Assembly: GCF_000143535.2 (NCBI RefSeq)
Contig: NC_037325.1
Span: forward strand, 682,001-746,000
Origin: Botrytis cinerea B05.10
Lineage: Eukaryota; Ascomycota; Leotiomycetes; Helotiales; Sclerotiniaceae
Length of the DNA stretch: 64,000 nt
Direction of reading: 5' to 3'
Under the pieces are notes generated by a model, which worked only from the letters and a program-made list of their open reading frames with translations, had not been told where the DNA came from and did no database searches. Below are positions 51,270-62,419 of this stretch, in pieces (within the stretch, counting starts at the first letter, position 1; each line of letters starts with the position of its first letter). The position numbers were made by a program, and so were the translations under genes.

Positions 51270-54200
51270 ATGGCAGCTCCTGCAGCAGTATCTGCCAACG
51301 CTCATGACCCATGGCTCATTGCAAAGGATCGCTTTATCGATCAACTCGATCCTGCAGAGCGGGCACTATTCAATGAGGCTACACCAGAAAATCTTTACTA
51401 CAAATCTAGCAACATCCAGAAGGCCGATCAGAAAACCAGCAAAACTCGAGCGATTTTGAGGTCTCTCGAGCCTTTGACGAAATCCATACAAGAGTATGGT
51501 GCGGCGATGGATACTTTCACTAATATTGCCCCATTATACCTCGCTCCAATATGGGGAAGCATTCGTGTTATACTTGTCCTGGCTAGCAGCCACGGAAAAT
51601 TTTACGATCGAATAATAGAAACTTTTGCTCGCGTGGGAGATACACTTCCAAGATTGCGTAAGTAAGGTTCCTTGAGATACTTTTTGTATTCTAATACCCC
51701 AAGATAGGCGACTACCAGGCAATTTTTGACCAGCAGAAACATCCAAAATTCACGCAGACATTGTCAGCAGCATACCTCGACATAATTGTTCTTTGTTTAA
51801 ACTTCAAATCCATATTGACCGGGCAAAAATCTTCCTTCGTGAAGCGTTTGAGATCTCCCTTGTCCACATCTCTTGGAGAGCAACTTGACAATGCTGTGCA
51901 AACATTTAAAGAGCACCGTAAAGCGGTGGATAGCGAAGCTAAAATTTGCCATTTTATCGAAGCGAAGGAGTCTAGAGAACTTGAATTGAGAGAAAGAATG
52001 AGGAGCAAAGAGCAAGAACGAAGTAAGTTACATCGTAGGCTTATATATGGCTGTTTTGTGTTTTGACCACGGACTAGAAGACAGACAACGAAGGATCATT
52101 TCCCAAATGGCCACAGTTGATTGCAGAAACAGGCATCGTCGACTGCAGAATATACGGCATCATGGGACTGGGAGCTGGCTAGCCAGTGTGGCCGACTACA
52201 GGAATTGGAGAACCCAGAATAAATCTTCTATTATGTCATGTTATGGCATTCGTAAGCTGCATATATTACTCTCGGATTGGCAAATGCTAAATTCTAACAG
52301 CTGGATCGGGCAAATCGGTCTTAGTTTCAAGCCTAATAGACGGCTTCAAAATGGAATTTGCTGCCAATATTGCCGTTTCCTATTATTATTGCGACTATGC
52401 CGACAAGAGAACACTTTCCCCGAGTGGCCTTTTTAGTTTTATCTCTCAGAACTTGTTTGGTGATATGAATGAAATTCCTGAAGCTTTGATAGCCATTCTC
52501 GAGGCTGATTATCCAGACGAGACAACGTCACCTAGCCTAGATCAAATAGTCGCTTTGTTGATAAAGGCGATAGATGAGCTCTCAAGTGTGGTTATGTTTA
52601 TTGATGGTCTAGACGAACTGCCTGAGTCAGATCGGAAGCTTACTTTCTCAATCTTGAGAAAGATCCTCAATGAGGTAAAATCGCCAGTCAAATTATTTGT
52701 TTCCAGTCGCGAGGATGTTACTTATCTTTTTCAATCTTTATCCGGTATCACCACTTTTAAAGTGCACCTTCAAACGAATTCTATCTCTCCAGATATCGAG
52801 GCGTATATCAGACATGAAATCGATAAGCTGATCATGACTGGGTACTTAGTGCTGGGTAACTTGGCTCTCAAAGAGGATATTCTCAATGTTCTCAGGGATG
52901 GTGCAAAAGGAATGTGAGTGTCTTCTTCCCCCCCCGCCATGCAAGTATGCTGAAATTGCTCTAAGGTTTCTTTGGGTCCAGTTTCAGCTTGAAGAACTCT
53001 GTCGTATGGAAACGGATGCAACGATAGTAAAAGCTCTACAGAATCTTCCTCGCAATCTTGAGGAGACTTATGACCGACTTCTTGGACGAATTATTGGGAT
53101 CGAAAGGCGTGAATTTGTGAGAAGAATGTTTGATTGGATTATTTGTTCATGTAGACCATTGCACATGGATGAGCTCCGAGAAGCCATAGCTTTCACCATC
53201 GGGGATAGATCATGGGATGCTACGAAAATACCCAATGACCTTCGAAGATTGATTAGAGCTTGTGGAAATCTTATTATGATCGATGAAGAAACCCTAGAAG
53301 TGCATCTTGCACACTACACAGGTAAGATAATTTATACAACGAATCATGCAAGAAAACGGGGGGGGGGGGGGTTCTCTTTCTCGCCACTTTTTTCACCAGC
53401 AACCTACACAAGGAATGAACGGTGACTGATCATAATATACTCTATTAGTTGAACAGTATATCCTCCATTCGCAAAGTTCCGAGTTAGCATACTTTCACAC
53501 CACAAGGGAAGCGTCGAATAGAGCACTGGGCGCAACATGTGTGACTTATTTGTCTTTCACTGATCTCGAAGCACAAGTCACAGTATACCACAATACCATC
53601 AGTCCAAACATGACGGCCTTACAGGACGCCGTTACCACCCAGTCTCTGATACTGAAGGCTTCACAGTCATCAAATATACCAGCCAAAGTCGCCAAAGCTG
53701 CTTTAATGTTGCAAAGACACAAGAAGGACCAAGAAACTAGTATCGATTATTCTCGGCATATTCAAATTCGAAAAAGCGGAACGGCCGACCGGCAGTTTCT
53801 CGACAAGTATCGGTTGATCGATTATTTGAAAGACAATTGGCTTTCGCACACTAAAGATTTCACAGAGGTGATTGAGAGTGACCTAAGAGAATTGTTCAAA
53901 AATCTCCTCTTTAACAAAAAACTCGTCTGTTCTGTCAAGCCCTGGGAGAAGCTTTCCATCAGGGATTGTCCCGAGATTGCGCCTCTGTGTTGGGCTATGA
54001 ACGAAAACCACCTGCCTTTACTCAAGGAAGTTCTAGCAAATAACCCGTGGGCTTGTGATTACATTAGTGAAGCATGTTTACAGTTCTGGAACACCATAGA
54101 ATATCGCGAAGTGAATGGAAGGCGACGAGGGATTGACATATCAGATGAAAGTCTCAAGATATTGAAACATCGCTCTCTTGAAAATGCGTCTTCGAAGACA

Positions 54201-55991
54201 GAATGTCTTTTCTGGATCTATAATCAGATGTTAATCGCCTGTCGACAAGGAAACCGTGGAATTCTCAATATCTGCATTGAGTGTATTGATAAATATTTAA
54301 CACCCGACTTTGTTGGGACTAGGTTGCTTCCAACATTGCGTTCACTTGTGCTCTCGCATCTACAATTGGAAGCAACCATTCACGGTCATCTCAAGCTCGT
54401 TGAAAGTTTCCAGACCGATACGCGTTTTCACCCATGGATATCTTACGAGTACAGTGGGACTTATTTCAATTGCTTGGAACGAGCAATAACTCTTCCTTGT
54501 GATGAAATAACCGATTACTTGTTGACTAAATGGTGTCCGGTGTCGTACAGAGCTAAACTTGTTGTTATTCAAACCAGGGATCTACAAGCTGTTGTTGAGT
54601 CCGGCAGTCCTATAATGTTGAAACGCCTTTTTGAGTTTCTGAATAAGAGTGGTGACGTAGATTATAGATCGCATTCATTTTTCGGATCTAATGACCAATA
54701 TTATCAGCAAAAGGTCAGACATTACCGGAATAATGCTATCATTACTGCAGCCTCGTCTAGTCTTTGCAGTCCTTTTAACACGATATTTGAGCATCAGTCC
54801 ACAACTTCTTTTTACGAACATATCATTGACAGAAACGTCGCCTTTCTGGCAGCTATAAATTTCTCTCAACTTTGTATTATCGAGCATATGCTTTTCACTG
54901 ATTTCTGTAGTCATCATTACTACTGGCTCGACCCAATACCTGCTGAAGTCTATGATCAGAGCTCAAATGGCGAATCTATTTTCGAGTATGTCGTCGGAGC
55001 GCAAATCCCGGAAGAATTTAGGCTCTTGGTCATTAAAGCAATATGTGATGCTAGTGAGACAGCTGATCAAATTTCAAGCGTATCTAGCTTCGAACGATCA
55101 GATTGGATTTTGACAGAGGCAATTGCCAAAAACAAGCCTGAAAGAGTCATTTTTCTGGGAGGCCGGAAGCTATTCGATAGAAGATACGAATATGCAGCTC
55201 GAGACTTGTCAGACATCCCACAGGAAATTGGAGAGTATCTCTGGCCACATAGCAATGGCCATACGAAGTCTAAAGCAGCCGTTCCGTTGGTATGGGCTGT
55301 TATTTGCAATCGACCCCAGGTTGTGGAGGCCCTACTTTTGGAGCCCCTTCCCAATAATTTTTACGACATACTTGAGGTTGCCACGACATGCGCTATTATG
55401 ATGGATTCTGTAGAAATGTTTTCGCTACTAGAGGAAGTTCGAATTTCTGGTGATGACCCGACGAAAGTTGCATGGGGATGCAGAACAAATTTCTTTGCCA
55501 AAGGCGATCTATTCGATCGAGCCTTAGCACGGGGCAAGTATCATCAGTCAAAATCTTATTCCAATGTTGCCTGCTATATAGATTCTTGGGTTCTTTGGCA
55601 TTGGAGAGGCAAGAGCCCGGATTCCACAGAAATATTACGGGAACATCTCAAAAGAGCAACACCCACAGAGAGAAATGAAGTTCGAATAGAAAACTATTTC
55701 GAGTTGCCCGTATCTAATGAAACAATCAGCATTCTTCCTGGCAAAAGGTCACATTACCTCTCGGAACCCGGCCCCAGTCGGATCAGGAATCTCTGTTTTT
55801 ATATGGAGGGCGAATACACATTTTTGAAGAATAAGGTACGACAATCCACGGAACCACAATCTGTAATAGATCAAGCATATCCGCCGCCTCTAGATGATGC
55901 GCTATTTATGAATCCACGTTCGCCGCCACGTCCGAAAAAATCTGCTACTTCCTCTGCCTCTTCCCCCCTCCCGAGTCTTTCACCAAATTAA
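51270..55991 (+). CDS. DUF7708-NACHT STAND (NLR-like) protein
   Basis: Six exons (51270-51657, 51708-52022, 52078-52251, 52301-52913, 52966-53321, 53449-55991) encode 1462 aa. The N-terminal ~150 residues carry the YGAAMDTFTNIAPLYLAPIWG signature that I associate with DUF7708 effector or N-terminal domains. A coiled region follows. The P-loop GIPGSGKSVL (residues ~291-300) is rebuilt across intron 3, and the Walker B is VVMFIDGLDELP. KLFVSSRED, GMFLWVQFQLEELC and AHYTVEQYILHS are later NACHT-family landmarks. The C-terminal ~850 residues resemble divergent ankyrin-type helical repeats (EIAPLCWAMNENHLPLLKEV). Such proteins serve in non-self recognition and programmed cell death. Introns 4 and 5 hold C and G homopolymers. 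Confidence 0.88.
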
Positions 55992-56266
55992 TCACAATGA
56001 TCACGTATTAGCGCAGTGGTAGGTTAATGTTTGCCTCGGTATTTATATCAAAGTTTCTGCCCTTTTCGACGTAAATGTATCCATTGTTTCAGAGTATTCA
56101 AAGCTCTACCCAATGCAAATCAACTTGGTGTAATAGACAGCTCGATCTTATCCCACATGAGAGAACATACAGACAACCGGAGAGCTCTTATGAAGGTCTG
56201 AATACGATTTTATATCCCCAATTTCCTACATGTACGGCAAATAATCCGTGCAGCTTCATCTCAACC

Positions 56267-57293
56267 TCAAGGTCCAACAATACTCTGGATATCATCCACC
56301 CTCCTCTCTTCAATCCACTCAATAGCCTCCCTCCTATTCCTACAAACATGGGCTTGCCCCTCCCCCGTAGCATCAAGCACACTTTCGCTTCCCTCCAACG
56401 TCATATCTGCCATGCATAATATCTGATTACGCAGATATTCGAAACAATGTGAGGCATGCATATCGTTTCGAGCGCCGTCGAACCCAAAAGTTTGTCCGGA
56501 AGAGAGTACCAGTTGATGATAGGTGTCTACCGTGTAGTAGAGCTATCGTGGTGGTCAGCGAAGCGATTCATGGAAATAGGAGAAAGAGGGGAATATACGC
56601 AATGTAAAGCATGGGTCCAAGATGCTTCGAATATGGGACCGGAACGGATGGGGTCGTCGACGATAGGTTTACCTAACATGGGATGTTGTTCGTAATCGGG
56701 AATTCTGACAGTTCCACTACCCACTGTTCAAGGTTAGTGTGCTTCTTAAACCTCTACTCTGTTCGCATGTTACTCACATGGCATTAACATATCCCAGTTA
56801 TGACGAATTTGCATCCGATCATCATTACTTGTCATATTTGGGAAGAAAGATGATTCTTCTCCTTTAAGAAGTGTCCAATTATGAGATTCTATGTCAGAAA
56901 GTTAGCATCGTTTTCTTTACAAGAATGACAGATGGACTTACGAGGAATATAAAGCCCATTAATATCTCCCCCAGTTTCCGTATCTCCTGGCACCCAGCCC
57001 TCCTCATTATGCGCCTCGCTATTTTTTCCATTCCTCAATAGTAAAACTACGATCAAGCCCTGCATCAAAACAACAACACCCCATCGTGCCCACATCAAAA
57101 CATTATTCAATTTTCTATTCGATTTCTTATCTTTAAATATTTTACGGAGACGCGAAGGCGGAGATAGTTTTGTGGTCGTGTATTTTTCACGATGTGATCC
57201 GAGGGTAGTGTCGGAGTCATTTTCAAGATCGATCTCTTCAATATCCATTTCGGAGATCGGTTGATATATACTGGCGGATTCTTTTGGAGACAT
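56267..57293 (-). CDS. UstYa-family (DUF3328) oxidase A
   Basis: Four exons (57293-56942, 56888-56778, 56723-56599, 56542-56267), 287 aa. An N-terminal cytosolic segment of ~75 residues precedes one transmembrane helix (VVVLMQGLIVVLLL). The lumenal part carries the family landmarks: THALHC (first HxxHC), then after the last intron YYTVDTYHQL and ASHCFEYLRNQILCMADMTL (second HxxHC). The two HxxHC motifs define UstYa proteins, which catalyse oxidative C-O or C-C macrocyclisation, or hydroxylation/halogenation, in fungal RiPP and NRP pathways. All splice sites are GT-AG and in frame. Head-to-tail upstream of the second UstYa gene's 3' end (about 0.9 kb). Probably acts on the repeat precursor at 60.57 kb (inference). 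Confidence 0.9.
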
Positions 57294-58195
57294 TGTTTTT
57301 TGGAAATTGTTTAGTTTAGAATGGGTTTGTCTTTAGAGAGATGCAGATATAGGAGGGAGGAAAGGAAATTGAGAACCAGCTCTTTGACTAAATTGAGGGG
57401 AGCGAAAACTTTACAATCGATGCAAATAGGTTATTGAAGAAAATTGATAGAAGAAAAAAATACAAGAACCAGCTCTCGTTGTACCCAAAAATTTTTATTG
57501 AGAAAGCGACGATGAGAGGGTTGCACAGAAGGATGAGCTTCAAGAGACCAGCCGATAAAACACAACTTTGCCATTATCTTAATTCGTACTCGTTTCCATC
57601 TCCACCCATGAATTCTAGTTTCATAATTCGAATCGATAGGCAATCTTCTATCTAACGTTCCATATCACCGCACTTTTGACAGCGCTTCCATGCTGGCATC
57701 ACACAAGACTACGTCTTGCAGCATGAAGTACCAACGACATGATACAAAACATCGGCACCACTTTCCTTCTCCATTCTCTTCTTTTACCCGACTATCGCTT
57801 TCATTTTGGCCAGTGTGTTGAAAATAGACAATCAGATGGTATTTTTAGTCTCGATCTGATGTAAAACGTCGACTTCTAAAACTTGACCCGTCGGGGAATC
57901 CCTGCGTGGACAATTACCAATTCAGGGGCAAAATAAGCGGGGTAGAAGTTTGATATTCGACATGGTGGATGGGGGGGGGGGGGGTGCGATGAAAGTACTT
58001 TTCTTGATTTCGATGTCTTAATTGCTGTGTTATTGCTATACATTAGAAATTTTGCGAAAACAATACGGACGAGTAGACGGTTAGTAATCAGGAGCCAAGT
58101 AGTAAAAATTGCCCGCCTGAAATCAAGTACATCAAATACAGATGCAGTATTAAATATCTATTTTGTAATTTTTATTTATATAAATTTTCCAATAT
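57294..58195. other. Spacer between the two UstYa genes
   Basis: About 0.9 kb holding the 5' region of UstYa A and the 3' region of UstYa B, with a G14-type homopolymer at about 57970. No further gene seen. Confidence 0.5.
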
Positions 58196-59211
58196 CTATG
58201 AAGTAGAACCATTGGTATCCGTGTTGTTATCATGCGTTTCCATGATTCCTACTGAATTATCCATGGCCCAATCTACGATGGCATCAAAATTTCTACAAAC
58301 ATGCCAAGAGTTGAGTTCTGGCCAAGGAAGAGGATCATCTTCTATCATATAGAGTGTGAAGACTCCAACGTCTGCGTTGCATTGTACGTTCATGCGTAGG
58401 ATCTCTAGGCAATGATCTGAAAATTAGTTGTTAGAATTTCTCATGAATGAAGGGGTAAGTAAGCGAGGAGTACCTGTGTGCATTTGAAGGCCCTGTTGTC
58501 CTCCTTTGAACTCTCCACTGATATCTTCGTACCACTCTCTGTATGTGACTTGCCGAAGAAGATTAATACAATGTAGTTGATGGAAAACTTCCAGACCAAC
58601 TCTGTAACCTTCGACTCCGGTTTTTGGATCCTTGACTTTCAGGTGGGTATTAGGCATCCCGATTTTGTCCAGTTGATCCGGTAAGATCATTTGATCACCA
58701 ACTATTTGCAAATTACTTAGAACCTTTTGATCGAAAGAGGATTAATAAGCCTACCGTCGTATGAAATAGCACTCCATGCTTTGTCAACGTCTGGTCCGTA
58801 GCCCACATACGGTGAACCAGTTCCCATCGTGTTATTGAATTTAACTTTTTGATACTCAACCGCTTTTGCAGCAGGAGCTAGTTGTTCAAATTAGTTCAAA
58901 CCCCTCTCATTCATCGTGAAGATTTACTTACACCATGCTGAGTACTCCTTCACGTGCTTGAGAGTCGTCATCCTTGTAAAATATGCCGATATGAATAAAC
59001 CAAATGAAAACGAAAGCAGTACAGCATGCACCAACCACATCCATCGATTATCATATGTATGTCCAGGCAATGGTATAGATTCTACATCTTGAGCCTTTTC
59101 ATCATATTCTGAATCTAACAAAGTCGAATTCAAGCTGTCTGTGGACCTTCGACCGAGGGATACATCGATGAACTTTTCATCATTATCAACTCGATGATAT
59201 TCAGCCGGCAT
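58196..59211 (-). CDS. UstYa-family (DUF3328) oxidase B
   Basis: Four exons (59211-58932, 58877-58755, 58701-58474, 58416-58196), 283 aa. The first in-frame codon of the longer open frame (59265) is TTG, so I use the ATG at 59211 (MPAEYHRVDN). One transmembrane helix (WLVHAVLLSFSFGLFISAYF) follows a ~65-residue cytosolic tail. The lumenal domain has GYGPDVDKAWSAI, the first HxxHC in EVFHQLHCINLLRQ, and the second in HTDHCLEILR, split by the last intron. PELNSWHVCRNFDAIVDWA closes the domain as in relatives. It is a more canonical UstYa than protein A. Two different copies side by side are common where stepwise crosslinks are made. Confidence 0.92.
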
Positions 59212-60569
59212 TTTTGATCGTGTTCTCGTTGACAAAACTCGGATTATATTTATTTGAGCGGACAAACAATCGAAAATAAGTAAAAATTATGTAGAGAATA
59301 GCTTAACCAGAAGCAAAGTTAAAGACAATGGAAGAAAAAAGACAACGGCCAGCGATGAGGAAAGGAAGAGCAAACGAAGACAAATATTCAAACCTTCAAA
59401 AACTTCAGATGACAATATCAGATATCCATAAGGTCAATAGGTTATCATTGTTATGTCATTGGAGTGATTCCGACCGTTGAATTAATCTGTCACGATATCC
59501 AACACAGCTAATGTCTCATCCGAACAAGGAAATCTTTCCTTTGATGTTTGAGAATTGTAAGACATGAGAGAATTGGAAGCAAAGAAATGGCAGGAGTCCC
59601 CGGATATTTTAGGCTATTCTAGCTGGGTGAAACTACGCGACAGGCCCACGTTTTATGTAAGCGGACGCTCCATCCCGGCAAAAATTCATCAACGATCAAA
59701 ATCAAGATCAATTTTGTTGGTACAAGATCATTGGCTTGATGCGTTCAATATGCCAGTAACTATGGAGATACATGTGGATCGTATTTATGATTGTGCCGTT
59801 GATTTATACATCAATATACCAGAAGTCCGGTTGGCCCCACTTAGAAGTCTAAATCAGCCCTGAGAATGCTTATTGCTTTCATAGTATCTGGAATGTATTT
59901 CTCTTATCTGAATCTTTACAAGGCTTCTTAGTTGCATCTGATACATCTGAAGTTCTAGCATTAGAAGTGTGTGGTTGTGATAGCTAGGCTATACTTTCCT
60001 CCCATCTATCAAATGTTAATTAATGCCTCAACATATTCAAGCAACCGTCTGAACTTTGTCAATCCTCCGCATTTGCTTCAGAGGCGACTATCGTTTGACA
60101 ATGTATGGATACTTGGCTCTTAAAATAGCTATTATTGATCTATCTCAGGCAATACAATGATGCAAGTGCACCACGTCGTATACCAATCACAATGAGTTCG
60201 TTGTAACTTTGTATACGAAATCGATTGCGACTATCATTCACATCTTGTCTCGGGTACACTGGGGGTGGGAGCAACCTGTACCAGCGTACTGAATTTGGTC
60301 CAAAGTCGGGAAGCACTCGAAAGAAACCTATGACAACACCTACCCCTATCTTATCTTATCTGTTTGCGTTGTTCTTGTATATGTATAAAGTCGCTCTAAT
60401 TCTCTCATGCCTTCTCCATTCTCACACCACTTCTCACGCCACCTTCTGAGCTTCTTTTCTTACTTCTCTTCTTTGCATTCTTCCATTCGCTCACTGCCGG
60501 CCAGTACCCCTGTTAAATATTCAAATCTATTTATTTTTTTTATCTCAGATACACTCCACTTCGATCATC
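59212..60569. other. Intergenic region shared by UstYa B and the repeat precursor
   Basis: About 1.36 kb between diverging starts. A 99-codon plus frame at 59564-59863 is not convincing (no domain, no leader). A TATAAAG and a C/T-rich tract precede the precursor. Divergent arrangement could allow co-regulation. Confidence 0.5.
60384..60390 (+). promoter_or_regulatory. Putative TATA box of the repeat-precursor gene
   Basis: TATAAAG about 180 bp upstream of the ATG at 60570, followed by a long C/T-rich leader (TTCTCTCATGCCTTCTCC and onwards). This is a pattern often seen upstream of highly transcribed fungal genes. Confidence 0.4.
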
Positions 60570-61396
60570 ATGCATACTCCATCCATCAATATCTTGCTCG
60601 CTGTGGGCCTTCTCTTCTCTACCCCATTCACATCAGCTCTTACTATTCCTTCGATTGACAAGAAGTCTATCGTAAGTCATATCCTTCATACACAATTAAA
60701 TGCATCAGAGCGTCACTAACAAACTCATAGGCTGGCACAGGCATAGAATCCATTGAGACTCGTGATATTCCTGCTCTCATCAATCGTCACCACACCGAGG
60801 CCCAGATCGCCGCTAAGGCGGGAAAGGCAAAAGGAAAAGGACAGCGCGATGTTTTAGAGAGAGAGCCGCATCACACTGAAGCACAGATTGCAGCAAAGAA
60901 AGCAAAAGGTTCAAAGAATCAACGTGATGTAGAAGAGAGGGAACCTCATCATACCGAAGCACAAATCGCAGCGAAGGAGGCGAAAGCCGGAAAGAAGAAT
61001 GGACGCGACGTTGAAACTAGACACCACACCGAAGCACAAATTGCGGCGAAAAAAGGAAAGGCTTCCAAGAACCAACGTGATATAGAAGAGAGGGAACCTC
61101 ATCATACTGAGGCACAGATTGCTGCCAAGGAAGCGAAAGCCGGGAAAAAGAATGGACGCGCCGTGGAACAACGTGAGGCTCATCATACTGAGGCCCAAAT
61201 CGCAGCGAAAAAAGGAAAAGCTTCTAAGAATCAACGTGACGTAGAAGAGAGAGAACCTCACCATACCGAAGCACAAATCGCAGCGAAGGAGGCGAAAGCC
61301 GGAAAGAAGAATGGACGCGACGTTGAAACTAGACACCACACCGAGGCGCAGATTGCTGCTAAGGCAGCCAAAGCTGGTAAATCCAAGGGACAATAG
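60570..61396 (+). CDS. Secreted repeat protein, candidate kexin-processed RiPP precursor
   Basis: Two exons (60570-60671, 60731-61396; 59-bp GTAAGT...ATAG intron, in frame) encode 255 aa. Residues 1-23 form a signal peptide ending FTSA. From residue 54 the protein is eight repeats of 24-27 aa. Each contains the identical decapeptide HHTEAQIAAK followed by a Lys/Ala/Gly/Asn linker. The seven internal linkers end in QR or GR. The core is entered either directly after Arg (TR, NR) or after Arg-Glu-Pro or Arg-Glu-Ala. This matches kexin cleavage plus Ste13-type X-Pro/X-Ala dipeptide trimming, so all eight would start at the same His. There are no Tyr, Phe, Trp or Cys in the repeats. Beside two UstYa genes, this suggests a RiPP precursor; a secreted cationic repeat protein is the alternative. 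Confidence 0.85.
60785..61396 (+). repeat. Eight-copy coding repeat (about 72-81 bp units)
   Basis: Imperfect tandem units inside the precursor gene alternate between two linker types (ending in SKNQR or KKNGR). An 83-bp segment beginning at 60950 recurs without a mismatch at 61262, an offset of 312 bp or 104 codons. This indicates a recent internal duplication or gene conversion. Confidence 0.9.
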
Positions 61397-62419
61397 ATTT
61401 GACTGGATTGCTGTAAATTGTTGGAACGTGTTGAATGGTCGGATGGTCGGGTATCTGAGAGAATATATTGTATTTCATTACAGATAAATGTGAATGAGTG
61501 TTTGGGGAAGACGAGGTATTAGCGTCGTTTTATAATCATAGAGAAATATTCAACTGGATAAGTGATCGAACCGGTTCTCATGTGACTATACTTCTGGAGA
61601 TTCCCCTTCCTATGTGCCAAGCTTGGTGACTCCCAACATTCAAAGCTGACATGGTTTCCTGCGTTTGGACAGCGGGAGGTATGTTATGGACTTCTTTCAT
61701 ATACTATAGATGTCGCTCGAAGATACTAGTAACTATGTTTTTCGTTTTGGGAAACAACTTAATCTATTAGAGCCTTCTATGACCTATTGTATCAATCCTA
61801 AAGCACACAAGGAGACCAGTTCTGGCATACCGCCAGAGTCCTTGAGCACACCCCTACTGCTCTTCATGATCAATATTTTCGTGCCGAAACTGGTATCAGG
61901 CAAAAATATGACCATGTTGAGATGTATTGTGTTTTTCAAAACAGCAAAAGTTACATATAAAGTACAAAGAATGAAAACACTTGAAGGGAAGGGGCTGAAG
62001 TGAAGTGACAAAATCGACCTTCTTCAACAATGAAGATTTCTGCCACAATACTGATAAAGAATCCATCTGTTCGTTCCGTCTCCATTTAATTTGAAATCCT
62101 ACCACCCATGATTCGTATAACAGTCGAAGAGAACAAACTAACATTCGAACTAGCTATACCTGTTTGTGTTTTTATGAAATTAATTTTGAAAAAGAATAAG
62201 TCTGAAAATCTAAGATGTGGTGTAATCATGGAACCGAGCAATAAGTGCCATCTGGTGCTCTTTTGACGTTCAGACATGACATTCAGACAACACCTAGATA
62301 CCTAGGTAAAAATATTAGACGGAAATCGTGTTGCTTAAGAAAAAATTACATTCAATAATTATCTAGTGTCTACTCTAATATCCAAGTACTCTAAACGCCC
62401 ATACAAGACGATTGTATAT
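61397..62419. other. Convergent intergenic region
   Basis: About 1 kb between the stop codons of the precursor (+) and the PKS (-). Open frames at 61710-62003 (+) and 62086-62277 (-) have no recognisable features. Confidence 0.5.

Noticed and set aside
58932..59265. Longer N-terminus for UstYa B starting at 59265
   Set aside because: The codon there is TTG; the first ATG in frame is at 59211 and gives a typical UstYa cytosolic tail.
59564..59863. 99-aa open frame between UstYa B and the precursor
   Set aside because: Starts with ATG but has no leader, domain or splice structure. Length is within chance for this composition; kept only as a note.
60911..61393. 160-codon open frame on the minus strand across the repeat precursor
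   Set aside because: It is a periodic shadow of the plus-strand repeats (codon-biased tandem coding). The plus strand has a signal peptide, intron and processing sites.
60785..61396. CRISPR-like or satellite interpretation of the tandem units
   Set aside because: Units keep reading frame, are flanked by a signal peptide and stop codon, and differ mainly at synonymous or linker positions. This is a coding repeat in a eukaryote.
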